A stretch of DNA of 38,934 nucleotides from Veronia pacifica (GTDB lineage: Bacteria > Pseudomonadota > Gammaproteobacteria > Enterobacterales > Vibrionaceae): the NCBI RefSeq assembly GCF_001707825.1, contig NZ_LYBM01000047.1, positions 1 through 38,934 of the forward strand. The letters are read 5' to 3'. Positions within the stretch are counted from its first letter, which is position 1. Every line of letters starts with the position of its first letter. A program made the position numbers and the translations under genes. The notes under the pieces were generated by a model. The model saw nothing but the letters and a program-made list of their open reading frames with translations. It was not told where the DNA came from and searched no databases. This document shows, in pieces, positions 20,157-30,375 of this stretch.

Positions 20157-23100
20157 TCAGTTCACTCCTCGTTGAATAATCGCCCGCAATTTAAGCGGTT
20201 TAACTGGCTTTGCGATCTGGCTGAATCCCTCCGCCGTGATCAACTGTCGGGTTTCCGGGCTTTTATCGGCCGTTACCACTGCACCAACAAAGGTCTCGCC
20301 CAATTTGCTCCTGCATATATGCAACACATCCAGACCTGTCATTGTATCACTTAGGTGAAAATCGCTCAGTACCACCTGAGGTTTCCAATCAGTGACCAGC
20401 AGTTTCTCAACATCCGTCAATCCTCTCGCTATTCTGATGTCACACTGCCAACGTGATAACAAGCTCTCCATTCCCGCCAGAATATCCTTCTCGTTATCGA
20501 CACACAGCACTCTAACACCTGCCAAGGGGGCGCTATCTGTATCGTTGCTGCGAACCTTGGTAGATGTTGTATCCAATTCGCTCAGGGCCAGAATTCGTGG
20601 TGCCGTTATGGAGAAAACCGTTCCCTTACCCTGCCAAGATCGAAGATCCAGTGGATGATCCAGAATCAGACTAATACCTTTTGCAATAGCCAGCCCCAGA
20701 CCAAGACCAATATCCGCACCTTCGTGATCTATGCGGGTAAATTCATTAAAAATGTCCCGCTGCCGTTCAGGTGGTATACCGGGACCATTATCCCAGACTT
20801 CGATCCGGCAATGGCCGTTCAACCTTCTGGCTCCCAGTAAAACCTGTCCTTTAGGGTTATAACGGAAAGCATTCGTCAGAAAGTTTTGCAGGACCCGGCG
20901 CAGTAAACGTCGATCAGAGCGAACCATGAGTCCGGTTCTTCTAACCCGGAAACTGATCCCCTGTTCATCAGCAATCACACCAAATTCAGCATCAAGTGTG
21001 GCAAAAACATCGTCAAGAGCAAATTCAGATATCCGGGTTTTGACCTTACCCGATTCGAGACGTGAAATGTCGAGCAAATCACTGATCAAATCCTCTGCCG
21101 CTCCCAGTGCGCTGTGAATATGGCCCGAAATTCGGGTGACTTCGCTATCCCCAGCCACTTCCTTGAGTGAGGCTGCAAACAACCGCGCCGCATTAAGGGG
21201 CTGCATCAAATCATGACTCACTGCGGCCAGAAGCTGACTTTTGGAGTGAGAGGCTTTTTCTGCTTCAAGGGTCGCACTCACCAACTGAGTATTCAGAGAT
21301 TCAAGCTCCTGCGTTCGCTCCGTTACCCGAGCTTCCAAATCTTCATTTGATTGTTTGAGGGCGCTCTCGGCATTTCTGAACACAGTGATATCGGTAAAAC
21401 TCATCACAAACCCGCCGCTTGGCATAGGATTGCCCTGCACCTCAATCACCTTGCCGTCTTGATGGACACGCGACGAGGTATGTCGCGAGCCTCTTTTCAG
21501 AAAAGCCACTCTTTTTCTGACATGTTGGTCAATATCACCCGGCCCGCAAAGCCCCCGTTCCGCATTGAACCGGATGACATCCGCAATAGGACGGCCAACC
21601 TGAATAAAATCACGGGGGAAACGGAACAGCTCTATGTATCTCTGGTTCCACGCCACCAGCCTCAACTGCCTGTCGACCACCGAGATCCCTTGACTGATAT
21701 GCTCAATGGCACCCTGAAGTAACCCTCGGTTGAAGTCGAACAGTTCGGACGCTTCATCGACAATGGTTGCGATCTCCTCCAGTTGCATGTTTCGCCCCTG
21801 AAGCGCAGAAGACAGCACCAGCTTCGCAGATGAGGTACCAAACACCCCTGCCAACACCCTTTCGGTATGACGAATGAGTCCTGTGCTCGCCTGTGCATTG
21901 GTATTAAGGATCTCCCCACGCTGGCGAGCGTACAACTCCAGACTATTTCGCATCCGCTTCCGACCGACAAAACGGGATGCCAACAATTCCAGCTCACCTA
22001 TCGTGACCCGGCTGTAGTACAAACTGCTATCGTCATCTTCCGGCACCTGATTACCCACAAAGCTGCTTACCTGAAGGCGCTCAGCCAGAGAGGGGCGGCT
22101 AACCGCTGATACCAGAATCAGACAGACTGCATTGAGCATTACACTGAGAACCATTCCCCAGTCAGCCATGCTGAGATCCCGGAGCAGAAAAACATCTGGT
22201 GGCGATAGCAACCAGAGAACGGCATTGGTTTCCGGGCTGCCTGCCAACATTCCGGTCTGTACCATCAAGGTCATTAACCATATGACGAAGCCCGCCAGCA
22301 ATCCGGCATAAACGCCTTTCTTATTGGCTTGTCGCCAGTAAATACCCGCCACCAGCGGCGGTGCAAACTGGGCTATCGCAGAAAATGACAGAAAGCCAAT
22401 TGCCGACAACGAGGGCACCTCGAGAATCAGCTGATAGAAGCCCCATGCACCGATAAGAAGGAGAATGATCAGCCCTCGCCTGACGTTTAACAGCAGGTCT
22501 GACAGCTGAATAAAGCTGCGGTCTGACACCCGCATCCGACGCAAAAGCAGCGGCAAGACAAGGTCGTTAGACACCATAGTAGAAAGCGCAGTGGTTGAGA
22601 CAATGACCATTCCACTGGCTGCTGACACGCCGCCAAGAAATGCAGCCAAAGCAATCCAGTCGCTTCCTGTTGACTGAGGCAAACGCAGAACGTAAGTATC
22701 AGCCAGCTCTCCGGGCAGTAATACCTGACCCGCATAGGCAATAGGCAAGACAAAAAAGCCCATCAGCAGAAGGTAAATAGGAAATACCCTACGGGCGGTA
22801 TGCAGATCATCGGTATGGGTATTTTCCACCACCATGGTGTGAAACTGGCGCGGCAGGCAGAAAATAGCAGCCATGGTCAGTATGGTATGGACGATCAGAC
22901 TGGCCCATTGCGGCTCGCCGACAACCGTGGTCTCTGTGACCGAAGGCAGATTGATATCCACGCTCAGAAGCAAATCGACCACAAAAAAACCCACCAGCAA
23001 AAAAGCCAAAAGTTTCACAATTGACTCGAAGGCAATCGCCATCATCAGGCCACGATGGTGCTCAGTGGAGTCAATATGGCGACTGCCAAAAAGAACGGTA

Positions 23101-23603
23101 AAAATGGCCAGTGAGACACACACCAGCCAAGCCACCTTGTGTTGCTCAAGACCGATGGATATCTCGGGTGCAATCACACCCAGCCCCATAATAATACCGC
23201 GCAACTGCAACGCGATATAGGGCAGGATCCCAATCACCGCAATCAGGGTGATCACCACAGCAAGCCCTTGAGACTTGCCGTAACGGGCCGCGATAAAATC
23301 GGCAATCGAGGTGATATTTTCTCGTTTGGAGATCAGTATGATGCGGGCAAGAAAGCGCCAGCAAAACGTGAAAACGATAATCGGTGCGAGATAAATAGGC
23401 AGGAAAGACCAAGGCTCACTTGAGGCCTGCCCGACAGTGCCAAAAAAGGTCCACGAAGTACAATAAACCGCAATGGATAGACTGTAGATCCACGGCCGCC
23501 ACCCCGATAACCAATCTGGCCGACGGTCGCCATACCAGGCAATGGCAAACAGCACACCCAGATATAACAAGGAAACCAGAACGACCATCCATCCCTGTAA
23601 CAT
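20157..23603 (-). CDS. crbS: Hybrid sensor histidine kinase with SLC5-type transporter domain, probable CrbS
   Basis: This 1148-residue protein joins a sodium/solute symporter-like domain (about residues 1-500, around 13 membrane segments) to a signalling module. After a linker comes a PAS domain (LLQGAIEHISQGISVVDRQL, about residue 640), a coiled coil, HisKA with phospho-acceptor His797 in SHDLMQPL, HATPase_c with NAFRYNPKG, DNGPGIP and GLGLGLAIAKG, and a C-terminal receiver with Asp1081 in LSDFHL. This is the architecture of CrbS (MxtR in pseudomonads), which with CrbR activates acs. The AGGAAAG ribosome binding site supports the start. The transporter-like part may sense or carry the ligand; the ligand is not shown by sequence. 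Confidence 0.92.
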   Translation of the reverse strand: MLQGWMVVLVSLLYLGVLFAIAWYGDRRPDWLSGWRPWIYSLSIAVYCTSWTFFGTVGQASSEPWSFLPIYLAPIIVFTFCWRFLARIILISKRENITSIADFIAARYGKSQGLAVVITLIAVIGILPYIALQLRGIIMGLGVIAPEISIGLEQHKVAWLVCVSLAIFTVLFGSRHIDSTEHHRGLMMAIAFESIVKLLAFLLVGFFVVDLLLSVDINLPSVTETTVVGEPQWASLIVHTILTMAAIFCLPRQFHTMVVENTHTDDLHTARRVFPIYLLLMGFFVLPIAYAGQVLLPGELADTYVLRLPQSTGSDWIALAAFLGGVSAASGMVIVSTTALSTMVSNDLVLPLLLRRMRVSDRSFIQLSDLLLNVRRGLIILLLIGAWGFYQLILEVPSLSAIGFLSFSAIAQFAPPLVAGIYWRQANKKGVYAGLLAGFVIWLMTLMVQTGMLAGSPETNAVLWLLSPPDVFLLRDLSMADWGMVLSVMLNAVCLILVSAVSRPSLAERLQVSSFVGNQVPEDDDSSLYYSRVTIGELELLASRFVGRKRMRNSLELYARQRGEILNTNAQASTGLIRHTERVLAGVFGTSSAKLVLSSALQGRNMQLEEIATIVDEASELFDFNRGLLQGAIEHISQGISVVDRQLRLVAWNQRYIELFRFPRDFIQVGRPIADVIRFNAERGLCGPGDIDQHVRKRVAFLKRGSRHTSSRVHQDGKVIEVQGNPMPSGGFVMSFTDITVFRNAESALKQSNEDLEARVTERTQELESLNTQLVSATLEAEKASHSKSQLLAAVSHDLMQPLNAARLFAASLKEVAGDSEVTRISGHIHSALGAAEDLISDLLDISRLESGKVKTRISEFALDDVFATLDAEFGVIADEQGISFRVRRTGLMVRSDRRLLRRVLQNFLTNAFRYNPKGQVLLGARRLNGHCRIEVWDNGPGIPPERQRDIFNEFTRIDHEGADIGLGLGLAIAKGISLILDHPLDLRSWQGKGTVFSITAPRILALSELDTTSTKVRSNDTDSAPLAGVRVLCVDNEKDILAGMESLLSRWQCDIRIARGLTDVEKLLVTDWKPQVVLSDFHLSDTMTGLDVLHICRSKLGETFVGAVVTADKSPETRQLITAEGFSQIAKPVKPLKLRAIIQRGVN

Positions 23604-23706
23604 AACTTCTTTCCTGACAATAGGTTATTGCGAATGTTTACCATGACTCCTGTCATTAGCTCAATCTCACCTGTCGCTTTTCCGTTCTCAACGTGACGCG
23701 GCTCTG

Positions 23707-24894
23707 TTAGTCACTTTCTCTCTTGCCTGAAAGGTGCGCTGAGGGCTCACGGATACGGACAAAAAGAAGCAATCCCGCTAACGTCCCCAAGCCAGCCATG
23801 AAAAGGAAAGCCTGACCTGCAAATGCAGTATAGAGCGGGCCACTCAACATAATGAGTACCGCCAGCGCAGCCCCGAGAGGAACGGCACTGTAGAGTGCCT
23901 GCAATGCGAGAATTTTCTCTGAAGCCTGCAGCCTGATAAAGCGCATGGCAGCAAGATGGGAAACACCAAAAGTGACGCCGTGCATCGCCTGTGCTGCGAG
24001 TAACCACCCCATATCAACGGACAGACCCGTGATCAGCCAGCGAGCAATCACCACTGCGGTGGCAAAACGCAGTAGTGATGTAACTGTCCAGTGTCGGAAA
24101 AGTCGCTGACTGAGGGCAAAAATAACGATCTCCACCCCCACGCCAATACTCCAAAGGTAGCTGACCGTCGACTCACTGAACCCCGCATTTCCCCAGTGAA
24201 TAGCACTGAATGAGTAGTAGGTGGCATGACTGCCATGGATCAGCGATAAAATCAGGGTCAGTCGGAGCACATCAGGATCAGAGAGTATGGTGCGGATACC
24301 CGCTCGTTCACAGCTATCTTTGTCGTCGTCACCCAGAAGCCGTGAGGGAGAAATAAAAACCCAGCAAGCTGTTATCGCCAATGCGCAGACAGCCATAGGT
24401 ACGATCACTTTGACGCCGAGATGTTCAGCGAAAACGCCTGCTGCTGTGGTACCAGCAATAAATGCAGCAGAACCAAACAACCTGACTTTACCGTAATCAA
24501 GTAGCCTTTGGCGGCCATAGTGGCTGGCAATGGTATCACTCACCGGAAAAGAAGGACCCAAGGTAGCATTAATGGCTATCGACAACAGCAGCAGCCCCAG
24601 CCATCCCGATCCGGCAAAAAGATGGAGAATACCGAAAATCATACTGCCGACCGACAACACTCTCAGCAATGGCAATAACATCGCTTTTTGATGAAACTTT
24701 GGCAGTATCATCAGGTTCACCACACACCGCGTCGCTACGCCAATACCAATGATAAGGCCAATGTCATCTGCTGACAGCCCGAGCCAGTCCATCCACACAG
24801 CCCAAAAAGGCACATAAATGCCGAAAACAAAATAAAAGCCACAGAAATAAAGCGACAGCCAAACGGCCGGGGAAGGACGAATCAAAACCCACAT
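23707..24894 (-). CDS. MFS transporter, 3-phenylpropionate transporter (HcaT) family
   Basis: From the start used here the product is 395 residues with about 12 membrane segments. The N-terminus (AVWLSLYFCGFYFVFGIYVP followed by FWAVWMDWLGL) and the LLDYGKVRLFGSAAFI motif after helix 4 match the HcaT-like sugar/aromatic MFS family. The frame is open to an ATG at 25029, adding 45 residues without membrane character; the start at 24894 is chosen because it matches the family N-terminus, but its ribosome binding site is weak, so the longer form is not excluded. It lies between crbS and acs. The substrate is unknown. Confidence 0.82.
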   Translation of the reverse strand: MWVLIRPSPAVWLSLYFCGFYFVFGIYVPFWAVWMDWLGLSADDIGLIIGIGVATRCVVNLMILPKFHQKAMLLPLLRVLSVGSMIFGILHLFAGSGWLGLLLLSIAINATLGPSFPVSDTIASHYGRQRLLDYGKVRLFGSAAFIAGTTAAGVFAEHLGVKVIVPMAVCALAITACWVFISPSRLLGDDDKDSCERAGIRTILSDPDVLRLTLILSLIHGSHATYYSFSAIHWGNAGFSESTVSYLWSIGVGVEIVIFALSQRLFRHWTVTSLLRFATAVVIARWLITGLSVDMGWLLAAQAMHGVTFGVSHLAAMRFIRLQASEKILALQALYSAVPLGAALAVLIMLSGPLYTAFAGQAFLFMAGLGTLAGLLLFVRIREPSAHLSGKRESD

Positions 24895-25216
24895 CCACCA
24901 TTGATGATCATTGAGAAAAGTGTGGCAGCTCGCAGATAAATTGCCCGTCGTTTTTATCAATTCGCCAGACGGACTGCTTGTCTGTCCTGAAATGGCACCT
25001 AACTGCCAGTTTGGTCTCATCAGACTCATCTTTACCGTATCTCATTTTCACCAAAAATTCGGTTGCCAGTTTGTTAACAAAAATCAATCCAAAACCAAAG
25101 AAACGGGACAAAAGCCGAATAATTGCAATGTCATAGGCTCGAACTGTGCGGGTAGTCCGTTACCTCATCCTAAAGTCTAATTGCCGCCTGTTCGCACATG
25201 TTGGAACTTAGATAGA

Positions 25217-25244
25217 TTGAACCAGCGTTTCCATTTCCTACAAT
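25217..25244 (+). promoter_or_regulatory. Candidate sigma70 promoter of acs
   Basis: TTGAAC (25217-25222) and TACAAT (25239-25244) are spaced by 16 bp and would start transcription near 25251, about 55 bp before the acs ATG. A second -10-like box, TCTAAT at 25176-25181, lies upstream without a clear -35 and could be an activator-dependent start. Confidence 0.45.
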
Positions 25245-25267
25245 TAGATTGCTGGTTTACCCGAATC

Positions 25268-25282
25268 GATGTGTCACACATC
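25268..25282. promoter_or_regulatory. Perfect inverted repeat in the acs leader
   Basis: GATGTGT and ACACATC are perfect 7-bp arms around one central C, ending 24 bp before the acs ATG and about 17 bp downstream of the predicted start site. It may be an operator (for example for a dimeric regulator) or a small RNA-level structure; the arms resemble but do not match the spacing of a CRP site. Confidence 0.4.
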
Positions 25283-25306
25283 ATGCAGGACCACAAGGAG
25301 AAAAAG

Positions 25307-27256
25307 ATGAGTGAGATCCACCTGCACCCGGTTATGCCCGAGATTGAAGCCAACGCGCACGCGAACAACGACAGATATCTCGAGATGTACGAGCAGTCAG
25401 TTACCAACCCAGAAGGCTTCTGGGCGGAGCATGGGCATATCGTTGACTGGATTGAACCATTTAGCAAAGTAAAGAGCACCAGTTACGCGCCGGGCAATGT
25501 CAGCATCAAATGGTTTGAAGACGGCAAACTTAATGTCTCTGCCAACTGTATCGACCGCCACCTTGCTACCCGCGGTGATCAGGCTGCTCTTATTTGGGAA
25601 GGCGATAACCCAGAAGATGATGCCACACTGACATATAACGAGCTACATGCTGAAGTCTGCCGTTTCTCCAATGCACTCAAAGCGCAAGGTGTGAAAAAAG
25701 GTGATGTGGTTTGTCTTTACATGCCAATGGTGCTTGAGGCTGCCGTTGCCATGTTGGCTTGTACCCGAGTCGGAGCCGTTCACACCGTGGTCTTCGGTGG
25801 TTTCTCTCCAGAAGCACTGGCCGGACGAATTGTTGATTCCAATGCCAAGGTCGTGATCACTGCCGATGAAGGTGTTCGCGGCGGACGTGCTGTACCGCTA
25901 AAAGGCAACGTTGATGCGGCACTGGACAACCCTGCGGTTAAAAGTATCGAAAAAGTTATTGTTTACCGCCGCACTGGCGCAGATGTTGGCTGGAATGACA
26001 GTCGTGATGTCTGGTGGCACGATGTCACTGAAAACGCATCAGTTCACTGCGATCCGGAGCCAATGAGCGCAGAAGACCCTCTTTTCATTCTTTACACTTC
26101 TGGTTCAACAGGCACACCAAAAGGTGTTCTTCACACCACAGGTGGCTATCTGGTTTACGCGACCATGACCTTCAAGTACGTCTTTGACTATCAGGAAGAC
26201 GAAGTTTTCTGGTGTACTGCTGATGTGGGTTGGATCACGGGTCATAGCTACCTTGTTTACGGACCTCTCTCCAATGGCGCAAAAACCATTGTTTTTGAAG
26301 GCGTGCCTAACTACCCGACAACAGCCCGCATGAGTGAAGTGGTAGATAAGCATCAGGTAAACATTCTTTACACTGCCCCTACCGCTATCCGCGCTCTTAT
26401 GGCAAAAGGTAACGAAGCAATAGAAGGCACCAAACGCGACTCACTGCGCATCATGGGATCGGTTGGTGAACCAATTAACCCAGAGGCATGGGAATGGTAT
26501 TACAACACCATTGGTGACGGCCGCTGCCCTATCGTCGATACCTGGTGGCAAACTGAGACTGGTGGCATTTTGATCACGCCGCTACCGGGGGCAACTCAAC
26601 TGAAAGCAGGTTCAGCAACCCGTCCTTTCTTTGGTGTCCAACCCGCATTGGTCGATAACATGGGTAACATTGTTGAAGGTGCTGCCGAGGGCAATCTGGT
26701 TATGCTGGATTCATGGCCGGGCCAGATGCGAACTGTCTATGGAGACCATGAGCGTTTCGAACAGACTTACTTCTCCACCTTCAAAAACATGTACTTTACC
26801 GGTGATGGTGCCCGTCGTGATGAAGATGGTTACTACTGGATCACAGGTCGTGTGGATGATGTCTTGAATGTGTCAGGTCACCGCATGGGAACGGCAGAAA
26901 TAGAGTCAGCTCTGGTTGCTTTCGACAAAATTGCTGAAGCGGCGATTGTCGGTGTGCCTCATGATATTAAAGGTCAGGCCATTTATGCTTACATTACGCT
27001 GAATGCCGGAGAGGTGCCAAGTGCTGAGCTGCACAAAGAAGTGAAAGCTTGGGTGCGCAAAGAAATAGGCCCAATCGCAACCCCTGACTTCATTCACTGG
27101 ACCGACGCACTGCCAAAAACCCGCTCGGGTAAAATTATGCGTCGTATCCTGCGCAAGATAGCAACTGGTGACACAGGTAGCCTCGGTGATACATCAACGC
27201 TGGCAGATCCCGGTGTGGTTGATAAGCTCATCGCTGAAAAAGCGAACCTGAGCTAA
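25307..27256 (+). CDS. acs: Acetyl-CoA synthetase (AMP-forming)
   Basis: This 649-residue enzyme activates acetate to acetyl-CoA through acetyl-AMP. It shows the P-loop [19 protein letters not shown], the WWQTETGG motif, the [17 protein letters not shown] hinge and [11 protein letters not shown] containing Lys609, the lysine acetylated for control in E. coli (same number). The frame is open 126 bp upstream, but the ATG used has an AAGGAG ribosome binding site and the N-terminus MSEIHLHP matches E. coli MSQIHKHT. Closeness to crbR, crbS and the acetate-type symporter fits control by the acetate switch. Confidence 0.98.
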   Translation: MSEIHLHPVMPEIEANAHANNDRYLEMYEQSVTNPEGFWAEHGHIVDWIEPFSKVKSTSYAPGNVSIKWFEDGKLNVSANCIDRHLATRGDQAALIWEGDNPEDDATLTYNELHAEVCRFSNALKAQGVKKGDVVCLYMPMVLEAAVAMLACTRVGAVHTVVFGGFSPEALAGRIVDSNAKVVITADEGVRGGRAVPLKGNVDAALDNPAVKSIEKVIVYRRTGADVGWNDSRDVWWHDVTENASVHCDPEPMSAEDPLFILYTSGSTGTPKGVLHTTGGYLVYATMTFKYVFDYQEDEVFWCTADVGWITGHSYLVYGPLSNGAKTIVFEGVPNYPTTARMSEVVDKHQVNILYTAPTAIRALMAKGNEAIEGTKRDSLRIMGSVGEPINPEAWEWYYNTIGDGRCPIVDTWWQTETGGILITPLPGATQLKAGSATRPFFGVQPALVDNMGNIVEGAAEGNLVMLDSWPGQMRTVYGDHERFEQTYFSTFKNMYFTGDGARRDEDGYYWITGRVDDVLNVSGHRMGTAEIESALVAFDKIAEAAIVGVPHDIKGQAIYAYITLNAGEVPSAELHKEVKAWVRKEIGPIATPDFIHWTDALPKTRSGKIMRRILRKIATGDTGSLGDTSTLADPGVVDKLIAEKANLS

Positions 27257-27287
27257 CCCCACTTCCTGAACTCTACCTCTATCCACC

Positions 27288-27311
27288 AAAGGCCGCTTTC
27301 GCGGCCTTTTT
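27288..27311 (+). terminator. Terminator of acs
   Basis: AAAGGCCGC / GCGGCCTTT form a 9-bp perfect stem with a TTTC loop, followed by more T residues, 31 bp after the acs stop. Confidence 0.92.
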
Positions 27312-27473
27312 AATCCGCTTGTCTCAGGCTAAATGCCGCCATAATATGTGGTTTAGCTTACAAAACACTAACAAACTGGATTTTATTTTTGACCTTTTTA
27401 AGCATTCTGGACTCTATGTTTATGCCCCCTCAATTGCAAAGATGAGAAAAAATATAGAGATTAGACCAGTATT

Positions 27474-27504
27474 TTGCTGCCATTTGTTGTGATTTCACTA
27501 TAAT
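27474..27504 (+). promoter_or_regulatory. Candidate promoter of aroQ-accB-accC
   Basis: A perfect -10 box TATAAT (27499-27504) has a TTGCTG box (27474-27479) 19 bp upstream, a longer than ideal spacer. It leaves a leader of about 105 bases before aroQ. Nothing else gene-like is seen in the 358-bp gap 27257-27614 apart from the acs terminator. Confidence 0.45.
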
Positions 27505-27614
27505 TGCCAGCTAAGCAATAAAAAGTATCGCAAAGGCCGGGGTGTTTAATCCCAAATGGAAAATCACGTAATTTAGAATCATTTCGTGAAAATTAAAGGA
27601 TAAAACCAGATATT

Positions 27615-28070
27615 ATGGCGAAAAATCATCGTGTTTTGCTCGTTAATGGTCCTAACCTGAATCTACTGGGTGTTCGGGAACCCGGTCATTATGGCCAGCG
27701 CACTCTTACCCAAATTGTTGCGGACCTGACTCAACAGGCCCAACATCTCGGCCTCACCCTCGATCATGTGCAGTCAAATTCCGAATCCACGCTGATAGAT
27801 ACCATTCATCAGGCGATGGACAGTACGGATTTTATTATCATCAACCCGGCTGCTTTTACTCACACCAGTGTTGCATTAAGAGACGCGCTGCTTGGCGTGA
27901 GTATTCCCTTTATCGAGGTTCACCTGTCTAACGTTCATGCCCGTGAGCCATTCCGTCACCACTCCTTCTTCTCTGACAAGGCTGAAGGTGTAATTTGCGG
28001 CCTTGGTGCCGACGGGTATGAATTTGCACTCATGGCGGCAGCGAAAACGCTGAAATCAGACGCCAAATGA
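27615..28070 (+). CDS. aroQ: 3-dehydroquinate dehydratase, type II
   Basis: This 151-residue enzyme catalyses the third step of the shikimate pathway (3-dehydroquinate to 3-dehydroshikimate) as a dodecamer. The type II signature [20 protein letters not shown] holds the catalytic Arg21 and Tyr26, and [17 protein letters not shown] and [14 protein letters not shown] complete the active site. It is followed after 25 bp by accB, a gene order common in Vibrio and many other gammaproteobacteria. Confidence 0.98.
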   Translation: MAKNHRVLLVNGPNLNLLGVREPGHYGQRTLTQIVADLTQQAQHLGLTLDHVQSNSESTLIDTIHQAMDSTDFIIINPAAFTHTSVALRDALLGVSIPFIEVHLSNVHAREPFRHHSFFSDKAEGVICGLGADGYEFALMAAAKTLKSDAK

Positions 28071-28095
28071 AAACAAATTAAAAGAGAATGACACC

Positions 28096-28557
28096 ATGGA
28101 TATTCGTAAGATCAAGAAGCTTATTGAACTGGTTGAAGAATCTGGCATTGCCGAACTGGAAATTTCTGAGGGCGAAGAATCAGTACGCATTAGCCGTGCA
28201 ACAGCACCTGTAGCGGTCGCTGCAGCGCCTATGGCTGCTGTAGCTGCTCCAGTTGCAGCGCCTGCAGCGGCGGCACCAGCACCTGTGGCTGAAGCAGCAC
28301 CCGCTCCAGTGGTAGAAGAATCTGGCCACAAAGTACTGTCGCCGATGGTAGGTACGTTCTACCGCTCACCTAGCCCTGAAGCAAAAGCATTTGTTGAAAT
28401 TGGCCAGCAGGTTAACGAAGGCGATACCCTGTGCATCGTTGAAGCAATGAAAATGATGAACCAGATTCAGGCTGATAAATCAGGTACAGTGAAAGCTATC
28501 CTGTGTGAAGACGGCCAGGCCGTTGAATTTGATGAACCTCTGATCATCATCGACTAA
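28096..28557 (+). CDS. accB: Biotin carboxyl carrier protein of acetyl-CoA carboxylase
   Basis: This 153-residue protein carries biotin on Lys119 in the EAMKM motif of its C-terminal biotinyl domain ([19 protein letters not shown] onward). The N-terminus [20 protein letters not shown] binds AccC, and an Ala/Pro-rich flexible linker (about residues 37-75) joins the parts. With AccC it forms the carboxylation half of acetyl-CoA carboxylase, the first step of fatty acid synthesis. It lies 12 bp upstream of accC. Confidence 0.98.
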   Translation: MDIRKIKKLIELVEESGIAELEISEGEESVRISRATAPVAVAAAPMAAVAAPVAAPAAAAPAPVAEAAPAPVVEESGHKVLSPMVGTFYRSPSPEAKAFVEIGQQVNEGDTLCIVEAMKMMNQIQADKSGTVKAILCEDGQAVEFDEPLIIID

Positions 28558-28569
28558 CCGAGGGCGCCC

Positions 28570-29913
28570 ATGTTAGACAAAATTGTGATTGCGAACCGGG
28601 GGGAAATAGCACTTCGGATTCTGCGCGCATGTAAAGAGTTGGGTATCAAGACGGTTGCGGTCCACTCAACCGCAGACCGAGACCTCAAACATGTATTACT
28701 GGCCGATGAGACAGTCTGCATCGGTCCGGCTCCAGGCCCACAAAGCTACCTGAATATCCCACGCATCATCAGTGCGGCTGAGGTAACAGGTGCCGTGGCT
28801 ATCCACCCGGGCTATGGTTTCTTATCAGAAAACGCTGATTTCGCTGAGCAGGTTGAACAATCTGGCTTTATCTTTGTTGGCCCAAAAGCGGAAACTATCC
28901 GCATCATGGGTGACAAAGTGTCTGCAATCAATGCGATGAAAAAAGCCGGTGTGCCTTGCGTACCGGGCTCTGATGGCCCGCTGGATGATGACGAAAGCAG
29001 AAACAAAGCGTTTGCTAAACGCATCGGTTATCCCGTTATCATTAAAGCCTCTGGTGGTGGTGGTGGCCGTGGTATGCGTGTTGTTCGCTCTGAGGGCGAA
29101 CTGACAGAAGCCATTGCTATGACCCGTGCTGAAGCAAAAGCAGCCTTCAACAATGACATGGTTTACATGGAGAAATTCCTTGAAAATCCACGTCACATTG
29201 AGGTTCAGGTACTGGCTGACGGTCAGGGTGGTGCGATTCACCTTGGCGAGCGTGATTGTTCAATGCAGCGTCGTCACCAGAAAGTTGTTGAAGAAGCGCC
29301 GGCACCGGGTATCACTGCAGAAATGCGTAAATACATCGGTGAGCGTTGCTGCCGAGCGTGCCTTGAAATTGGTTACCGCGGTGCAGGTACATTCGAGTTC
29401 CTGTATGAAAATGGCGAGTTCTATTTCATTGAAATGAATACCCGTATTCAGGTTGAGCACCCAGTGACAGAAATGGTGACCGGTATTGATCTGATCAAAG
29501 AGCAACTGCGCATCGCAGCGGGTCAGCCTCTTTCATTCACGCAGGATGATATTCAGATCCGCGGCCATGCGGTTGAGTGCCGTATCAACGCCGAAGATCC
29601 AGAACGCTTCTTGCCAAGTCCGGGTAAGATAGACAGATTCCACTCTCCGGGTGGTATGGGTGTTCGCTGGGAGTCACACGTATACTCAGGCTATACAGTG
29701 CCGCCTCATTACGACTCCATGATTGGTAAGCTGATTTGCTACGGTGAAAACCGCGATGTAGCAATTGCCCGCATGCGCAACGCGCTGGGTGAGATCATCA
29801 TTGATGGCATCAAAACCAACATTCCGTTGCAACTGGACATCATGAAAGATGAAAACTTCCAGCATGGTGGGGCGAACATCCACTATCTGGAGAAAAAACT
29901 GGGCTTACAGTAA
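28570..29913 (+). CDS. accC: Biotin carboxylase subunit of acetyl-CoA carboxylase
   Basis: This 447-residue ATP-grasp enzyme carboxylates biotin on AccB with ATP and bicarbonate. Visible are the N-terminal [20 protein letters not shown], the glycine-rich ATP loop [14 protein letters not shown] (about residues 158-171), the [20 protein letters not shown] segment and the metal-binding [16 protein letters not shown]. Length is normal. It ends the aroQ-accB-accC unit and is followed by a terminator. Confidence 0.99.
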   Translation: MLDKIVIANRGEIALRILRACKELGIKTVAVHSTADRDLKHVLLADETVCIGPAPGPQSYLNIPRIISAAEVTGAVAIHPGYGFLSENADFAEQVEQSGFIFVGPKAETIRIMGDKVSAINAMKKAGVPCVPGSDGPLDDDESRNKAFAKRIGYPVIIKASGGGGGRGMRVVRSEGELTEAIAMTRAEAKAAFNNDMVYMEKFLENPRHIEVQVLADGQGGAIHLGERDCSMQRRHQKVVEEAPAPGITAEMRKYIGERCCRACLEIGYRGAGTFEFLYENGEFYFIEMNTRIQVEHPVTEMVTGIDLIKEQLRIAAGQPLSFTQDDIQIRGHAVECRINAEDPERFLPSPGKIDRFHSPGGMGVRWESHVYSGYTVPPHYDSMIGKLICYGENRDVAIARMRNALGEIIIDGIKTNIPLQLDIMKDENFQHGGANIHYLEKKLGLQ

Positions 29914-29932
29914 CCCCGTTTTTAAAAAGAAG

Positions 29933-29954
29933 GGCCGCAATCGCGGCCTTTTTT
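29933..29954 (+). terminator. Terminator of accC
   Basis: GGCCGC / GCGGCC with an AATC loop, extended by A-T pairs around one bulged G, is followed by six T residues, 20 bp after the accC stop. Confidence 0.88.
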
Positions 29955-30084
29955 AATTTACCTGCCTACTAAAATACATCCTTGTGTCTACATATTCAGT
30001 TTTGTCACAATAGCGCCCCTTTTTAACCTCTACACTGAAAAGCGCCAGAAATGGCGACATCAAAGCGACAAGTGGAATATTGTT

Positions 30085-30375
30085 ATGAACACGCTTCGTT
30101 CACGTTATCGGCAGGCACATAAAGAGGCTCGCTGGTCGATTGGGCTGGCACTGGCCTACTTTGTCTGGTGGTATATTTCCGCATATGGTCTGCCATCAGC
30201 AGGCACAGAGACAGAACCTACCCTCTATTTTGGTCTCCCCCTTTGGTTCCTGCTGGCCTGCGTGATTGGGCCATGCCTATTTACTGTACTCTGCGCCCTG
30301 ATGGTCAAGGTTGTCTTCAAAGACATGCCACTCGATGTCGACACCTCAGCGTCAAGTGACTCACATGAACATTGA
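30085..30375 (+). CDS. yhdT: YhdT family (DUF997) membrane protein
   Basis: This 96-residue protein has two predicted membrane helices and the family segments ARWSIGLALAYFVWWYISAYG and FGLPLWFLLACVIGPCLFTVLC. It is always found directly before panF; here the two genes overlap by 11 bp, as expected for coupled translation. It is probably an accessory subunit of the pantothenate symporter, by analogy with other small partner proteins of SSS transporters (inference). Confidence 0.92.
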   Translation: MNTLRSRYRQAHKEARWSIGLALAYFVWWYISAYGLPSAGTETEPTLYFGLPLWFLLACVIGPCLFTVLCALMVKVVFKDMPLDVDTSASSDSHEH

